Source: Mycobacterium tilburgii
Lineage (GTDB): Bacteria; Actinomycetota; Actinomycetes; Mycobacteriales; Mycobacteriaceae
DNA length: 46,362 nt
Assembly (NCBI RefSeq): GCF_902168065.1
Contig: NZ_LR655716.1
Span: 1-46,362, forward strand
Direction of reading: 5' to 3'
The translations under genes were made by a program, and so were the position numbers. Positions 1-13,200 of this stretch are shown in pieces (positions within the stretch are counted from its first letter, which is position 1; the number at the start of each line of letters is the position of its first letter). The notes under the pieces are model-generated. The model ran no database searches. It was not told the origin of the DNA and worked only from the letters and a program-made list of their open reading frames with translations.

Positions 1-176
1 CCCACCCCACCCCCCCCCCCCCCCCCCCCGCCCCACCCACCCCCCCCCCGGCCGCGCCCGCCCGCCCCCCACTCAAACCCCCTCCCCCCCCGCCGCCCCC
101 CAGGCGCCGCCCCCCCCCCCCCGCCGCGCGGGGGCCGCCCTCGCCCGCCGCGGCGGCGCCGCCCCCTATATCCCCC
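1..176. other. C-rich low-complexity contig end
   Basis: This stretch is dominated by long runs of C with scattered G and A and makes no sense in any frame as the upstream part of the malate dehydrogenase that starts being readable at about 177. It looks like a mis-assembled or low-quality contig end, not a biological repeat. I see no gene, promoter or structured repeat in it. Confidence 0.75.
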
Positions 177-416
177 GCCCGCGACTGGCTGCTAGGCAGC
201 GCGGACGGTGACTGGGTCTCGATGGCGGTCTTCTCCGACGGCTCCTACGGCGTGCCCGAGGGCATAGTGTCGTCGTTCCCGGTGACCACCAAGGACGAAA
301 ACTGGTCGATCGTGCAGGGACTGGACATCGACGAGTTTTCCCGCGGCCGCATCGACAAAACCACCGCTGAGCTGGTCGACGAGCGCAATGCGGTCACCGA
401 GCTGAAGTTGATCTGA
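177..416 (+). CDS. mdh: malate dehydrogenase, C-terminal fragment (5' end missing)
   Basis: The reading frame gives [20 protein letters not shown] followed by [10 protein letters not shown] and a tail ending [17 protein letters not shown], which matches the C-terminus of mycobacterial malate dehydrogenase (Rv1240 family, cytoplasmic NAD-dependent oxidation of malate to oxaloacetate in the TCA cycle). Only about 79 codons are present; the N-terminal Rossmann fold and the catalytic Arg/His lie upstream of the readable sequence. The truncation is caused by the contig end, not by a lesion. The stop is TGA at 414-416. The next gene begins 38 bases downstream on the same strand. Confidence 0.88.
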   Translation, partial: ARDWLLGSADGDWVSMAVFSDGSYGVPEGIVSSFPVTTKDENWSIVQGLDIDEFSRGRIDKTTAELVDERNAVTELKLI

Positions 417-454
417 CGTTAGGCGACCAATTATGTAGTCAGCACCCTGGCCGG

Positions 455-1626
455 GTGCCCGAAATCGTGTCACCACCGCTAGTCATCGGAGACGACGAGA
501 TCTTCGAGGCCCACGTGGGTGGGAAGCTTTCGGTCGACATGAAGGCGTCGCTGGACACTCAGCGTGCGCTGTCGATCGCCTACACGCCGGGAGTCGCGCA
601 GGTCAGTCGGGCGATCGCCGCCGACCACACCCTGGCCGACCGCACACCTGGGCGAACTGGCTGGTGGCCTTGGTCAGCGACGGCAGCGCGGTCCTGGGGC
701 TCGGTGACATCGGGCCGGCGGCCGCGCTGCCGGAGATGGAGGGCAAGAGCGCGCTGTTCAAGCAGTTCGCCGACCTCAATGCGATCCCGATCGTGTTGGA
801 CACCAAGGATCCCGACGAGATCGTCGAAACGCGGTGCGGCTGCGGCCCACGTTCGGCGTGGTGAACCTCGAGGACATCTCCGCGCCGCGCTGCTTCGAGA
901 TCGAGCGACGCCTCATCGACGCGCTGGACTGCCCGGTCATGCGCGACGACCAGCACGGCACCGCGATCGTCGTGCTGGCCGCGCTGATGGGCGCCAGCAA
1001 ATTGCTGGGCCGTGACATGCGATCGATGCGGGTGGTCGTGTCCGGCGCCGGGGCCGCGGGCGTGGCGTGCTCGAAACTCTTTCTGGATATGGGTGTTTCG
1101 GATATCACGGTGCTGCGACTCGTAGGGCATTCTGCACGACGGCCGGGACGTCATGAACATCGTCAAGACCGACCTGGCGCGCAGCAGCAATCCGCACCGC
1201 CTCACCGGCGGCATGGTGGAGGCGCTCAAGGGAGCCGACGGGTTTCTCGGGGTGTCGGCGGGTGTCGTGCAGGAGGAACTGATCGCCACGATGGCGCCCA
1301 AGGGCATCGTGTTCGCGCTGTCGAACCCCGACCCGGAGATTCATCCGGACGTCGCGGCACGCCATGCCGCCGTGGTGGCCACCGGTCGCGGCGACTTACC
1401 AAATCAGATCGACAACGTGCTGGCGTTCCCCGGGGTGTTCCGCGGTGCGCTGGACGCCGGGGCGCGCCGGATCACCGAGCAGATGATGGTGGCCGCGGCC
1501 GAGGCGATCTTCTCCGTGGTCAGCGACGAGCTCGCCCCGGACCGGATCGTGCCGAGTCCGCTGGACACGCGCGTCGGCAAGGCGGTGGCTCAGGCTGTGG
1601 CGCGGGCCACAGACAACACGGCGTGA
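455..1626 (+). pseudogene. NAD(P)-dependent malic enzyme, multiply broken
   Basis: Pieces in three frames assemble into a ~390-residue bacterial malic enzyme of the short type (malic domain then NAD-binding domain), which would decarboxylate malate to pyruvate. Recognisable parts are SIAYTPGVAQVSRAIAADHT, LGDIGPAAALPEMEGKSALF, VVNLEDISAPRCFEIERRL, the DDQHGTAIV metal-site loop, a GAGAAGVACSKLF Rossmann loop and FALSNPDPEIHPDVAARH. Lesions that I can see: loss of one T near 643, a CG duplication near 831-833, one extra base near 1113, and an in-frame TAG at 1123-1125. It starts at GTG 455. It is not the larger mitochondrial-type enzyme that I recall as Rv2332. Its TGA overlaps the lpqZ start (GTGA). 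Confidence 0.88.
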
Positions 1627-2483
1627 AGATCGGCCTGCTGGCGGCGCTGCTGGTCGCGGCCCTGCTCGCCGCCGCCTGCACCTCGTGCGGTCAGCGCGGT
1701 AAGCCCGACGTCGTCGTCGGCTCCAAAACGGACACCCTGTCGGTGCTGCTGGCCGGCGTCTACGCCGCGGCGCTGCGGTCCTACGGCTTCGCGGCGCGAA
1801 CCGAGACCGCCGACGATCCGATGGCGCGCTTGGACTCAGGCGCGTTCGGCGTCGCTCCCGCGTTCACCGGCCGAACGCTGCAGGCTCTGCAGCCCGGCGC
1901 CACCGCGCTCTCCGACGCCCAGGTCTACCGCGCAATGGTGGCGGCGCTCCCCGAGGGCATCGCCGCCGGCGACTACACCACCGCCGCCGAGGACAAACCC
2001 GTGCTGTTGGTTACGCAACCGACCGCGAAGGCCTGGGGCGGCCAGGATCGCAGCGCAGACCTGAGCACGCTGGGCAAGCACTGCGCCGGGTTGACCGTCG
2101 GCGCGATCGCCGGCCACCTCACACCATCGGTCGTCGGAACCTGCCGGATGCCCGCCCCGCGCAAATTCCCGGATGGCGCAACGATGTTCGCCGCGTTGCG
2201 GGCCGGGGAGCTGACCGCGGGCTGGACCACGGCCGCAGACCCGGCGCTGCCGGGCGACCTGGTGCCGCTCGCCGACGGCAAGCCCGCGCTGATCCGGGCG
2301 GAGAACGTGGTGCCGCTTTACCGCCGCAACGTGCTGACCGACCGGCAGGTGCTGGCGATCAACGAGGTGGCGGGTGTGCTGGACACCGCGGCCCTGGCCG
2401 AGATGCGCCGGCAGGTGGCCGGCGGTGCCGACCCGCAGGCGGTCGCCGGTGGCTGGCTTGCCGAACATCCGCTGGGGCGGTGA
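1623..2483 (+). CDS. lpqZ: lipoprotein LpqZ, OpuAC-type substrate-binding protein
   Basis: A 286-residue exported lipoprotein. The N-terminus is a short signal peptide, KIGLLAALLVAALLAAACTS, ending in a lipobox-like AAAC; lipidation of that Cys would anchor it to the membrane. The following VVVGSKTDTLSVLLAGVYA resembles the start of glycine betaine/osmoprotectant-binding proteins (OpuAC family), as annotated for Rv1244. The length agrees with that protein. The start is taken as GTG 1623 because it gives the signal peptide directly and overlaps the upstream malic-enzyme stop (GTGA, translational coupling). An upstream in-frame extension to 834 is only the shifted malic-enzyme frame. There is no ABC permease or ATPase beside it, so transport is unproven. 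Intact. Confidence 0.82.
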   Translation: MKIGLLAALLVAALLAAACTSCGQRGKPDVVVGSKTDTLSVLLAGVYAAALRSYGFAARTETADDPMARLDSGAFGVAPAFTGRTLQALQPGATALSDAQVYRAMVAALPEGIAAGDYTTAAEDKPVLLVTQPTAKAWGGQDRSADLSTLGKHCAGLTVGAIAGHLTPSVVGTCRMPAPRKFPDGATMFAALRAGELTAGWTTAADPALPGDLVPLADGKPALIRAENVVPLYRRNVLTDRQVLAINEVAGVLDTAALAEMRRQVAGGADPQAVAGGWLAEHPLGR

Positions 2484-2487
2484 GCGG

Positions 2488-3336
2488 CTACCGCTTTTTC
2501 TTTTTCGGCGCGGCGACCCGGTGGGTGACGGGGCTGAACAGCCGCTGATAGCCCGGGCCCACCCGCACCATCAGGTCGGCGGACCTGGCATCCGGCCCGA
2601 TCAGCACTCGGGCCTTGTTCTTGCGGACTCCTTCCAGGATGATCTGGGCAGCGCGCTCCGGTGTGGTCTTGGCGACCTGTTGGTCGAAGTTCGCCAGGAT
2701 CTCTTCCTGGGCGAGACCCATGCCCTCGGCAATCTCGGCGGTGGCGTTGCGCGCGATCGCGGTCTTGATGCCGCCCGGGTGCACCGTGGTGACCATGACC
2801 GGGTGCTCGGCGACCTGCATTTCCTGGCGCAGCGCCTCGGTGAAGCCGCGGACGGCGAACTTCGCCGCGACGTAGCCCGGCTGACCAGGCAGCGACATCA
2901 GGCCGAGCACGCTGGAGATGTTGATCACATGGCCGTCGCCGGAGGCGATCAGGTGGGGGAGAAAGGCCTTGGTGCCGTTGACGACGCCCCAGAAGTCGAC
3001 GTCCATCACCCGCTCGATGTCCTTGAAGCGGCTGAACTCGATGGTGCCGATGTGGGTGAGCCCGGCGTTGTTGTAGATCTGGTTGACCTTGCCGAAGTGG
3101 TCGTTGACCGCGTCGGAGTAGGCCAGGAAGGCCTCGCGCTCGGTCACGTCGAGCCGGTCGGCCTTCACCGGTGCGCCGATGGCCTTGAGTAGGTCCTCGG
3201 TCTGTGTCAGGCCCTCGGTGTTGACGTCGCTGATCGCCAGGCTGGCACCCGAGCGGGCCAGTTCGACGGCCAGCGCCTGGCCGATGCCCGACCCGGCCCC
3301 AGTGACCACGGCGACCTTACCGGCGAATCCCTGCAT
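2488..3336 (-). CDS. short-chain dehydrogenase/reductase (Rv1245c-like)
   Basis: A 282-residue classical SDR. The Rossmann glycine motif GAGSGIG is at about residues 13-19, the IYNNAG motif follows, and the catalytic Ser-Tyr-Lys set is seen in NISSVLGLMSLPGQPGYVAAKF. It should be a cytosolic NAD(P)(H)-dependent oxidoreductase; the substrate is unknown. The start is ATG 3336, preceded by a strong GAGAAAGGGG ribosome site; the longer open frame upstream has no such signal. The extreme C-terminus is a basic tail, APKKKKR. It is convergent with lpqZ (4 bases between stops) and lies 116 bases downstream of kgd on the same strand. Intact. Confidence 0.88.
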   Translation of the reverse strand: MQGFAGKVAVVTGAGSGIGQALAVELARSGASLAISDVNTEGLTQTEDLLKAIGAPVKADRLDVTEREAFLAYSDAVNDHFGKVNQIYNNAGLTHIGTIEFSRFKDIERVMDVDFWGVVNGTKAFLPHLIASGDGHVINISSVLGLMSLPGQPGYVAAKFAVRGFTEALRQEMQVAEHPVMVTTVHPGGIKTAIARNATAEIAEGMGLAQEEILANFDQQVAKTTPERAAQIILEGVRKNKARVLIGPDARSADLMVRVGPGYQRLFSPVTHRVAAPKKKKR

Positions 3337-3452
3337 GTACACCCCTTTCTCAGGACCGCCCCGTGGGGTCGAGGTTAACTGGTGTCGCCGGCGGCCCTGC
3401 GGGTGGACTGGCAAAGCCCTGGCGCGCGGTTGCGGCGCTCGCCGTCGCCGGG

Positions 3453-7148
<3,696 letters not shown>

Positions 7149-7166
7149 GGCCGCTGCTCGCCTCAA

Positions 7167-7332
7167 TTCTCGTGTCCTGCAGGCCCGTAAACATGATCGC
7201 TCAGCGCCTGCGCCTCTGCCGCACCTCGGTAGCGAGGTACCTCACACTGGTAGCGGCGTCAACCTCACCGCCCCATAAAGGCTAACCCCTCGCCACTATT
7301 TCGCCAGCGAGAAGGTGCAATGGGCCGGACGG
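7167..7332. other. intergenic with hairpin at the 3' end of the Rv1249c-like gene
   Basis: A 166-base gap between kgd and the Rv1249c-like gene, both on the minus strand. It must hold the kgd promoter. At 7322-7342 there is a perfect 7-bp stem, GGGCCGG and CCGGCCC with a 7-base loop, which overlaps the stop codon of the upstream gene. It may be a terminator or attenuator, but no T-tract follows it on the minus strand. Confidence 0.45.
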
Positions 7333-8121
7333 CTACCGGCCCGCCCCGTGAACCGACGGCAACACGTGCAAAGTACTCGGCCACCGGGACGGCGGGGTGC
7401 CGAACGCGTGGCGGGCGTTGCGGACGATCTTCTTGCCGATGATGCGATTGCCAGCGCCGCCGATCGCGGCACCGATGCCGACCGGCAGCATCTTGCCGAA
7501 CATCAACGCGCCCCGCCGCACGGCGTAGCGCTTGACGAAGTAATTCAACATTTGCGTGTTGATCCGCCCCAGCGTCGACAGCGGCAACGAGGCCATCCCC
7601 TCGGCCAGCCAACCGCCGTTGGTGCGGCCGGGGCCGATCAGCTCGCCGATGGCGCGCTTGCTGTCGTCACCGACCAGGACGGCCAGCATCAGCGCGCGGC
7701 GCCGTTCGCGGTGATCGGCGGGAATGCCGTAAATCACAGCGTTGGTCAGGACGAACACCGCGGTCGCCTCGATGAGGAACATGGTCTCGCCGGCGCTGGC
7801 CGACATCGCCGTCAGCGTCCCGATCCCGGGGAATGTCGCGGCGGATCCCACCGCCGCGCCGCTGGCCGTCAACGCGGTCAGGTACCGCTTTTCCAGCTTG
7901 GTGGCGATCTCGGCCGGACTCGCACCCGGGTAGGCGCGCTGCAGCCGGGCCACGTACGCCTCGGCAACCGGGCCCTGCATGCGCGTGCTACGTTCGATGA
8001 CCTGCGCCAACGCCCTCGTGGACGCCTTGGGGCGACCCGTGTCGCTGACCGGGATGGTGTCCGACATCGGTTGGGATCGTCGTAGGGCCTTCATCGCTGA
8101 CCGACTGCGTCGTGCGCGCAT
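7333..8121 (-). CDS. conserved membrane-associated protein (Rv1249c-like)
   Basis: A 262-residue protein matching the length I recall for Rv1249c; the function is unknown. The N-terminus is basic (MRARRSRSAMKALRRSQ). A small-residue-rich segment around AATFPGIGTLTAMSASAG and the hydrophobic TMFLIEATAVFVLTNAVIYG are likely membrane helices, followed by a charged stretch (DHRERRRALMLAVLVGDDSK) and a Gly-rich segment KMLPVGIGAAIGGAGNR near the C-terminus. Start: ATG 8121 is chosen because AAGAGAGG sits 5 bases upstream; ATG 8148 is the longer alternative. It is divergent from the MFS pump at 8395. Intact. Confidence 0.72.
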   Translation of the reverse strand: MRARRSRSAMKALRRSQPMSDTIPVSDTGRPKASTRALAQVIERSTRMQGPVAEAYVARLQRAYPGASPAEIATKLEKRYLTALTASGAAVGSAATFPGIGTLTAMSASAGETMFLIEATAVFVLTNAVIYGIPADHRERRRALMLAVLVGDDSKRAIGELIGPGRTNGGWLAEGMASLPLSTLGRINTQMLNYFVKRYAVRRGALMFGKMLPVGIGAAIGGAGNRIIGKKIVRNARHAFGTPPSRWPSTLHVLPSVHGAGR

Positions 8122-8394
8122 AGTGCCTCTCTTACAGCTGGCATTCATGTCAGGCTAACACCGGTTTGCTGAACCCGGGGCAGCGGCAGCGCGTGCCTTC
8201 TCCGACCTTTTCCGGCGCCCAGGTGGCCCGGGGGTGCGCAGCGAGTTACCCCACAGGAATAATGTCGGGCTGAACACGGGTCGGTGGCGATGCGGGCCAA
8301 TTGTCCGTTGCCACGGGGAACACATTGTGCGCGTGCGGTGGCTCACCTGTGCAGGGCAGGGGACGGCCATCGGGCGCTGAAGCGAGGTGAGTGC
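8122..8394. promoter_or_regulatory. divergent intergenic region between membrane protein and MFS pump
   Basis: A 273-base region with no credible gene, flanked by two divergently transcribed membrane protein genes, so it must carry both promoters. I see no clear long palindrome that would mark a repressor site. AGCGAGGTGAGTGC just before ATG 8395 is the ribosome site of the pump gene. Confidence 0.4.
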
Positions 8395-10107
8395 ATGACC
8401 ACGGCTAGGCCCGGGTCGTTCGGGCATGCCCGGCGCGCGGGGCCTGGCCGCGCCGGGGCGGCCCAGGTCGGCAGACTTATCCCGTCGCGCCGGTCGAACG
8501 AGGGGAATCCGTGGCACGTGCTGTGGGCGATGATGGTCGGCTTTTTCATGATCATGGTCGACTCGACCATTGTCGCGATCGCGAATCCGACGATCATGGC
8601 CGACCTGCACATCGGCTACGACGCGGTGGTCTGGGTGACGAGCGCATACCTGCTGGGCTACGCGGTGGTGTTGCTGGTGGCCGGCCGGCTCGGGGACCGG
8701 TTCGGCACGAAGAACCTCTACCTGATCGGTCTGGTGGTGTTCACCGCCGCCTCGCTGTGGTGCGGGTTGGCCGGCAGCGGCGGCACGCTGATTGCCGCCC
8801 GGGTGGTCCAGGGGATCGGCGCCGGGGTGCTTACCCCGCAAACGTTGTCGACGATCACCCGGATCTTCCCGCCGCAACGGCGCGGGGTGGCGGTCAGCCT
8901 GTGGGGTGCCACCGCCGGCGTTGCCAGCCTGGTGGGTCCGCTCGCGGGCGGTGTGCTGATAGACGGACTGGGTTGGGAATGGATCTTTTTCGTCAACATC
9001 CCGCTCGGTGTCATCGGGCTGGCATTGGCGGTGCGGCTGGTCCCGGTGCTACCCACCCAGGGGCATCGGTTCGATCTGGTCGGCGTCGGTCTGTCCGGGG
9101 TGGGCATGTTCTTGATCGTGTTCGGCCTGCAGCAGGGGCAGGCCGCCCATTGGCAACCCTGGATCTGGGCGACGATCGTGGCCGGTACCGGGTTCCTCTC
9201 GATGTTCGTCTACTGGCAGTCGATGAACACCCGGGAGCCGCTGATCCCGCTCGACGTGTTCGCCGACCGTGATTTCGATCTGTGCAGCATCGGTGTCGCC
9301 ATCACCTCGTTCGTCGCGACGGCGGCGATACTGCCGCTGACGTTTTACGCGCAGTCGGTGTGCGGGCTGTCGCCGACACGTTCGGCGCTGCTGATCGCCC
9401 CGATGGCGGTCGCGAACAGCGTGCTCGCGCCGTTCGCGGGCCGCATCATCGACCGGTATAACCCGCGGCCCGTGATCGGGTTCGGCTTCTCGGTGCTCGC
9501 GATCGCGCTGACATGGCTTTCCTTCGAAATGTCGCCAGACACGCCGATCTGGTGGCTGGTGTTGCTGTTCGGCGCGGTGGGTGTCGGGATGGCGTTTGTG
9601 TGGTCGCCTCTGACGGCGACCGCCACCCGCGACCTGCCACCGGATCTGGCCGGCACCGGCTCCGCGGTCTACAACGCGGTCCGCCAGCTCGGGGCGGTGT
9701 TGGGAAGCGCCGCCATGGCGGCGTTCATGACCTGGCGGATCGGCGCGGAGATGCCGCTGCAACTGCCCGCGTTCGTCCGTGAGCCGTTTGCGGCTGCGAT
9801 GTCGCAATCGATCCTGTTGCCCGCGTTCATCGCGTTGTTCGGGATCGCGGCCGCACTGTTCCTGCTCGGGTTAGTCCCCACGCCGGCGCCCCGTGCGCGA
9901 TCGGGCCGGGCGCCGGCGGACAGCGACTACGGCCATCACGGCGCGCGTGGCTATGACGATGATGACGACTACGTCGAAGTCATCCTGCGCCGCGAGCCGG
10001 ACATCCGGCCCGCCGTGCCCGATGCGCCGATCGGTGCCCGTCGCGCCGGCGGCGGCTGGTCGTCACGCGCTCCGATGACGTTTGCCTACAATGGGTCTCG
10101 AGCTTAG
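8395..10107 (+). CDS. MFS drug-efflux transporter, DHA2 (14-TM) family (Rv1250-like)
   Basis: A 570-residue inner-membrane proton-coupled multidrug antiporter of the EmrB/QacA type. Motifs seen: [15 protein letters not shown] in TM1 (the D1 motif of DHA2 pumps), [11 protein letters not shown] (motif A), [15 protein letters not shown] (motif B), and [20 protein letters not shown] (antiporter motif C). Many further hydrophobic helices run to about residue 500, then a hydrophilic C-terminal tail containing an acidic run, [11 protein letters not shown]. Start ATG 8395 follows an AGCGAGG ribosome site. Length is close to Rv1250 (579 residues, from memory). It is convergent with the nuclease-helicase gene. 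Intact. Confidence 0.92.
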   Translation: MTTARPGSFGHARRAGPGRAGAAQVGRLIPSRRSNEGNPWHVLWAMMVGFFMIMVDSTIVAIANPTIMADLHIGYDAVVWVTSAYLLGYAVVLLVAGRLGDRFGTKNLYLIGLVVFTAASLWCGLAGSGGTLIAARVVQGIGAGVLTPQTLSTITRIFPPQRRGVAVSLWGATAGVASLVGPLAGGVLIDGLGWEWIFFVNIPLGVIGLALAVRLVPVLPTQGHRFDLVGVGLSGVGMFLIVFGLQQGQAAHWQPWIWATIVAGTGFLSMFVYWQSMNTREPLIPLDVFADRDFDLCSIGVAITSFVATAAILPLTFYAQSVCGLSPTRSALLIAPMAVANSVLAPFAGRIIDRYNPRPVIGFGFSVLAIALTWLSFEMSPDTPIWWLVLLFGAVGVGMAFVWSPLTATATRDLPPDLAGTGSAVYNAVRQLGAVLGSAAMAAFMTWRIGAEMPLQLPAFVREPFAAAMSQSILLPAFIALFGIAAALFLLGLVPTPAPRARSGRAPADSDYGHHGARGYDDDDDYVEVILRREPDIRPAVPDAPIGARRAGGGWSSRAPMTFAYNGSRA

Positions 10108-10289
10108 TGCGCAATCACTTGTCCGGTCGTCGAGCTTCCGCCGCACCTGTCCGGTCCCGCCACCCGCACCGATCGCGGCGTCCCCGGGCGATGGGTCAAC
10201 GACTCGACGGGACATCACCCGTCAGCTCCCGGCGACGACCCGACCCCTACGGCCAGCACGCCAGTAGGTGGCCAGACCGGGCACCGCGT
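10108..10289. other. convergent intergenic region
   Basis: A 182-base gap between the 3' ends of the MFS gene and the nuclease-helicase gene. I see no gene, and no classical GC-hairpin followed by a T-tract. Confidence 0.4.
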
Positions 10290-13200
10290 TCAGGTCGGGG
10301 TGGTCAGTGTCAGGAAGGCGCCCAGCTCCAGCAGGCCTGCCGGTGTGCTGGGCAGGTACTCGGTCAGCAGCTCCGAGCGCACGATGATCGCGGCGTACTG
10401 GGCCCGGCTGACCGCTACGTTAAGGCGATTCCTGTTGAGTAGGAACGAGATTCCGCGCGGCACATCGTCGATTGACGATGCCGTCATCGAGATGAAGACC
10501 ACCGGCGCCTGCCCACCCTGGAATTTGTCCACCGTTCCGACCCGGACCGTGTCCAGGCCTGCGGCCGTCAATCGCCGGCGGATTAGCGACACCTGGGCGT
10601 TGTACGGCGCCAGCACCAGCACATCGGACGCTTCCAGCGGCCTGGTGCCGTGCTCTTCGGTCCACGACGCTCCGAGCAGCCGCCCGATCTCACCGACGAT
10701 CGCATCGGCCTCCTCTAGGCTTTCGACCGAATTGCTTTGGTGGCGAACGGAAAGCACCTGCACACCGGGCTGGCAACCGTCGATCCGACGTGCGGCGGTG
10801 CGCTCGTCGTGGGAGTGCAGCCGGCCCTCATAGGCAAGCTCGGACACTGTTGCGCACACCGCCGGGTGCATCCGGTAGGAGCGGTCCAGGAAGTAGCCGT
10901 GCGCTTCGGGCAGCGTGCGCTGGCCGTCGACCAGCCAATCGAGCGCGGAGGTGTCGACCGGTTCGGGATGAGTGCCCTGACTGATCTGCGGAAGCTGCTG
11001 CGGGTCGCCGAGCAGCAAAAGGTTCGCGGCCGCCGGCGCGACGGCGATGGTGTTGGCTAGGCAGAACTGCCCCGCCTCGTCGATCACGAGCAGATCCAGA
11101 CTGCCCGGCGTCACCCGATTGGCGTTGGCGAAATCCCAAGCAGTGCCGCCAATTACGCATCCATCAGCGGCGGAGATGAAGGCGCCGTACTCGTTGCTGT
11201 CGATCTGCTGCCAGCGTGCCGCACGGGTGTCGTATTTCTTCTTCGCGACCCGGTCCGGTTGCAGGCCCGCATCGACCACAGCGGTCAGCAGGTTTTCCAC
11301 CGTCGCGTGCGACTGCGCCACCACACCGACGCGCCAGTGGTGTTCGGTGACTAAGCGAGTGATCACCTGGGCGGCCGTGTAGGTCTTTCCGGTGCCGGGC
11401 GGCCCATGCACCGCCAGGTAGGACGAGTCGAGATCCAGCACCACCGCGGTGATGTCGGCGACGGTGTCGGCGCTGCGCGGCAGCGCGATGCCACGACGGG
11501 TACGGGGCGCGCGGCGCAACAGCACGTCGACGATCGCGGTGCGCGGCAGTCGCGGCAGCCCGGACGCCACGGTGACCGCGGTCGTTTCGATCGAGTCGCG
11601 CAACGACGTGGTGGCAATGGGTGGCCCGGGTGTCAGCGCGAACGGCAGTTGATGAAACGTATTGCCGTCGTTGCCCACTCGCTCCAGGATTACAACTTCG
11701 GTGGGCACGGCCGGATCATCGACTTCCACCACGGTGGCCCGGCCGGCCGCCCGCCGATCGGGGTTGTCGCTCATGCTCGGTGGGATCGGCGGATCGTAGA
11801 GCGCGAACACCTCGGTCGCCAGATCGCCGCGGGCCAGCTCGCCCCGCAACGTGACGCGCCGCTGCGGTTTGCGGGCCCGCGGTGGTGTGTGCCAGTCGAC
11901 GCTGACCGACGCCCACTCGGCGACGAAGACGTCGGTTTTGTCCGACCATTCGTCGACCGGGAAGTTCAGCCGGTCGAAGTGCGCCCACCAGAAGGGTTTG
12001 TCCTCGCGCCGATGGTAGCCGCGCGCCGCGCTCACTAGCGCGACGGCGACCTGCTCCGGGGTGCGATGTCCCGCGACGGCATCACCGGCGAACGCCGCCA
12101 GCCGCGCCGCCAGCTCGTCGTGGTCGTCGATGGTGTCGTCGTCGGGAACCTGTTGGGCGCCAACCGGTGTGACGCCGGATTCCCAGGTGCGCACCAATAG
12201 CCAGTTGCGCAGCTCCTGCGTCGACCGACAGTCGTATTGGTTGTAGTCTTCGATGTCCTTGAGCACGGTCTCGGCTTCGTCGATGCGGCCCGCGTCCCGC
12301 AGCTCGCAATATTCGGCATAGGAGGTGATCGAGTCGGTGGCGGTGGTAATGTCGCCCGCGCGCAGCTGTTGTCCCATGTACAGCGGTTCGAGCGCCTTGA
12401 GGCTGAACGACTCCACGCCCACTCGAATGCTCTTGCGCACCAACGGGTACAAGTCCACCAGCACCCCGCAGCGCAACAACTCGTCGACCTGGTCCTCGCC
12501 GACACCGTAGCGGCCGGCCAGCCGCAGCAGGGCGGTCTTCTCATACGGTGCGTAGTGGTAGATATGCATGTTGGGGTGGCGCCGGCGGCGCTTGGCTACC
12601 AGCTCCAGGAAGTCGATCAGCGCCTTGCGTTCGTCGACCCGGTTGTGTGCCCACAGCGGCTGGAATTTGCCGGCGGCATCCAGCACGCCGAACAGGTATT
12701 CCAGGCCCCAGTCGCGGCCGTCGGCGGTCCACAGCGGATCGCCCTCAAGGTCGAAGAACAGATCACCCGGATCGGGCTCCGGCAGCAGGGTCAGCGGCTG
12801 AGGGTCGACGATCTCGAAATGGGGGATTCCTGTATTACGTTGTAGGACTTGTAGTTTCGCCTGAGCGGTCAGCTTGTCCAGCACGCTTGGCGCCAGACCG
12901 GGAACCGGCCCGCGGTGTTCGGCCAGCTCGGCCACCGTGGCGATCCCGGCGTCGATGATCTTTTTGCGCTGGCTGGTTCGCATGCCCGCGACCAGCAGCA
13001 GATCGTCGGCGGCTTGTACCTGCTCGGTGCACAACGGGCAGCGAAAACACGCCCGCACCGCGGTGTCGTCCCAACGCACCGCCGCGCCGCCGGCGTAGTG
13101 AGCGTCGAGCAGCCGCTGCAGCAGGGCGCGCTGGGATCGGAAGACCGGGATCAGATCGCGGACGCGATAGCGCACCACCGAGCCGTCGCCGAGCCGTAGT

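Noticed and set aside
834..2483. A 549-codon open frame across the malic enzyme and lpqZ
   Set aside because: It is a shifted malic-enzyme frame that happens to be in phase with lpqZ. The real lpqZ begins with its signal peptide at 1623.
2488..2510. The APKKKKR tail of the SDR as a frameshift artefact
   Set aside because: The tail follows a normal SDR C-terminus in frame and ends four bases from the convergent gene; nothing indicates a lesion.
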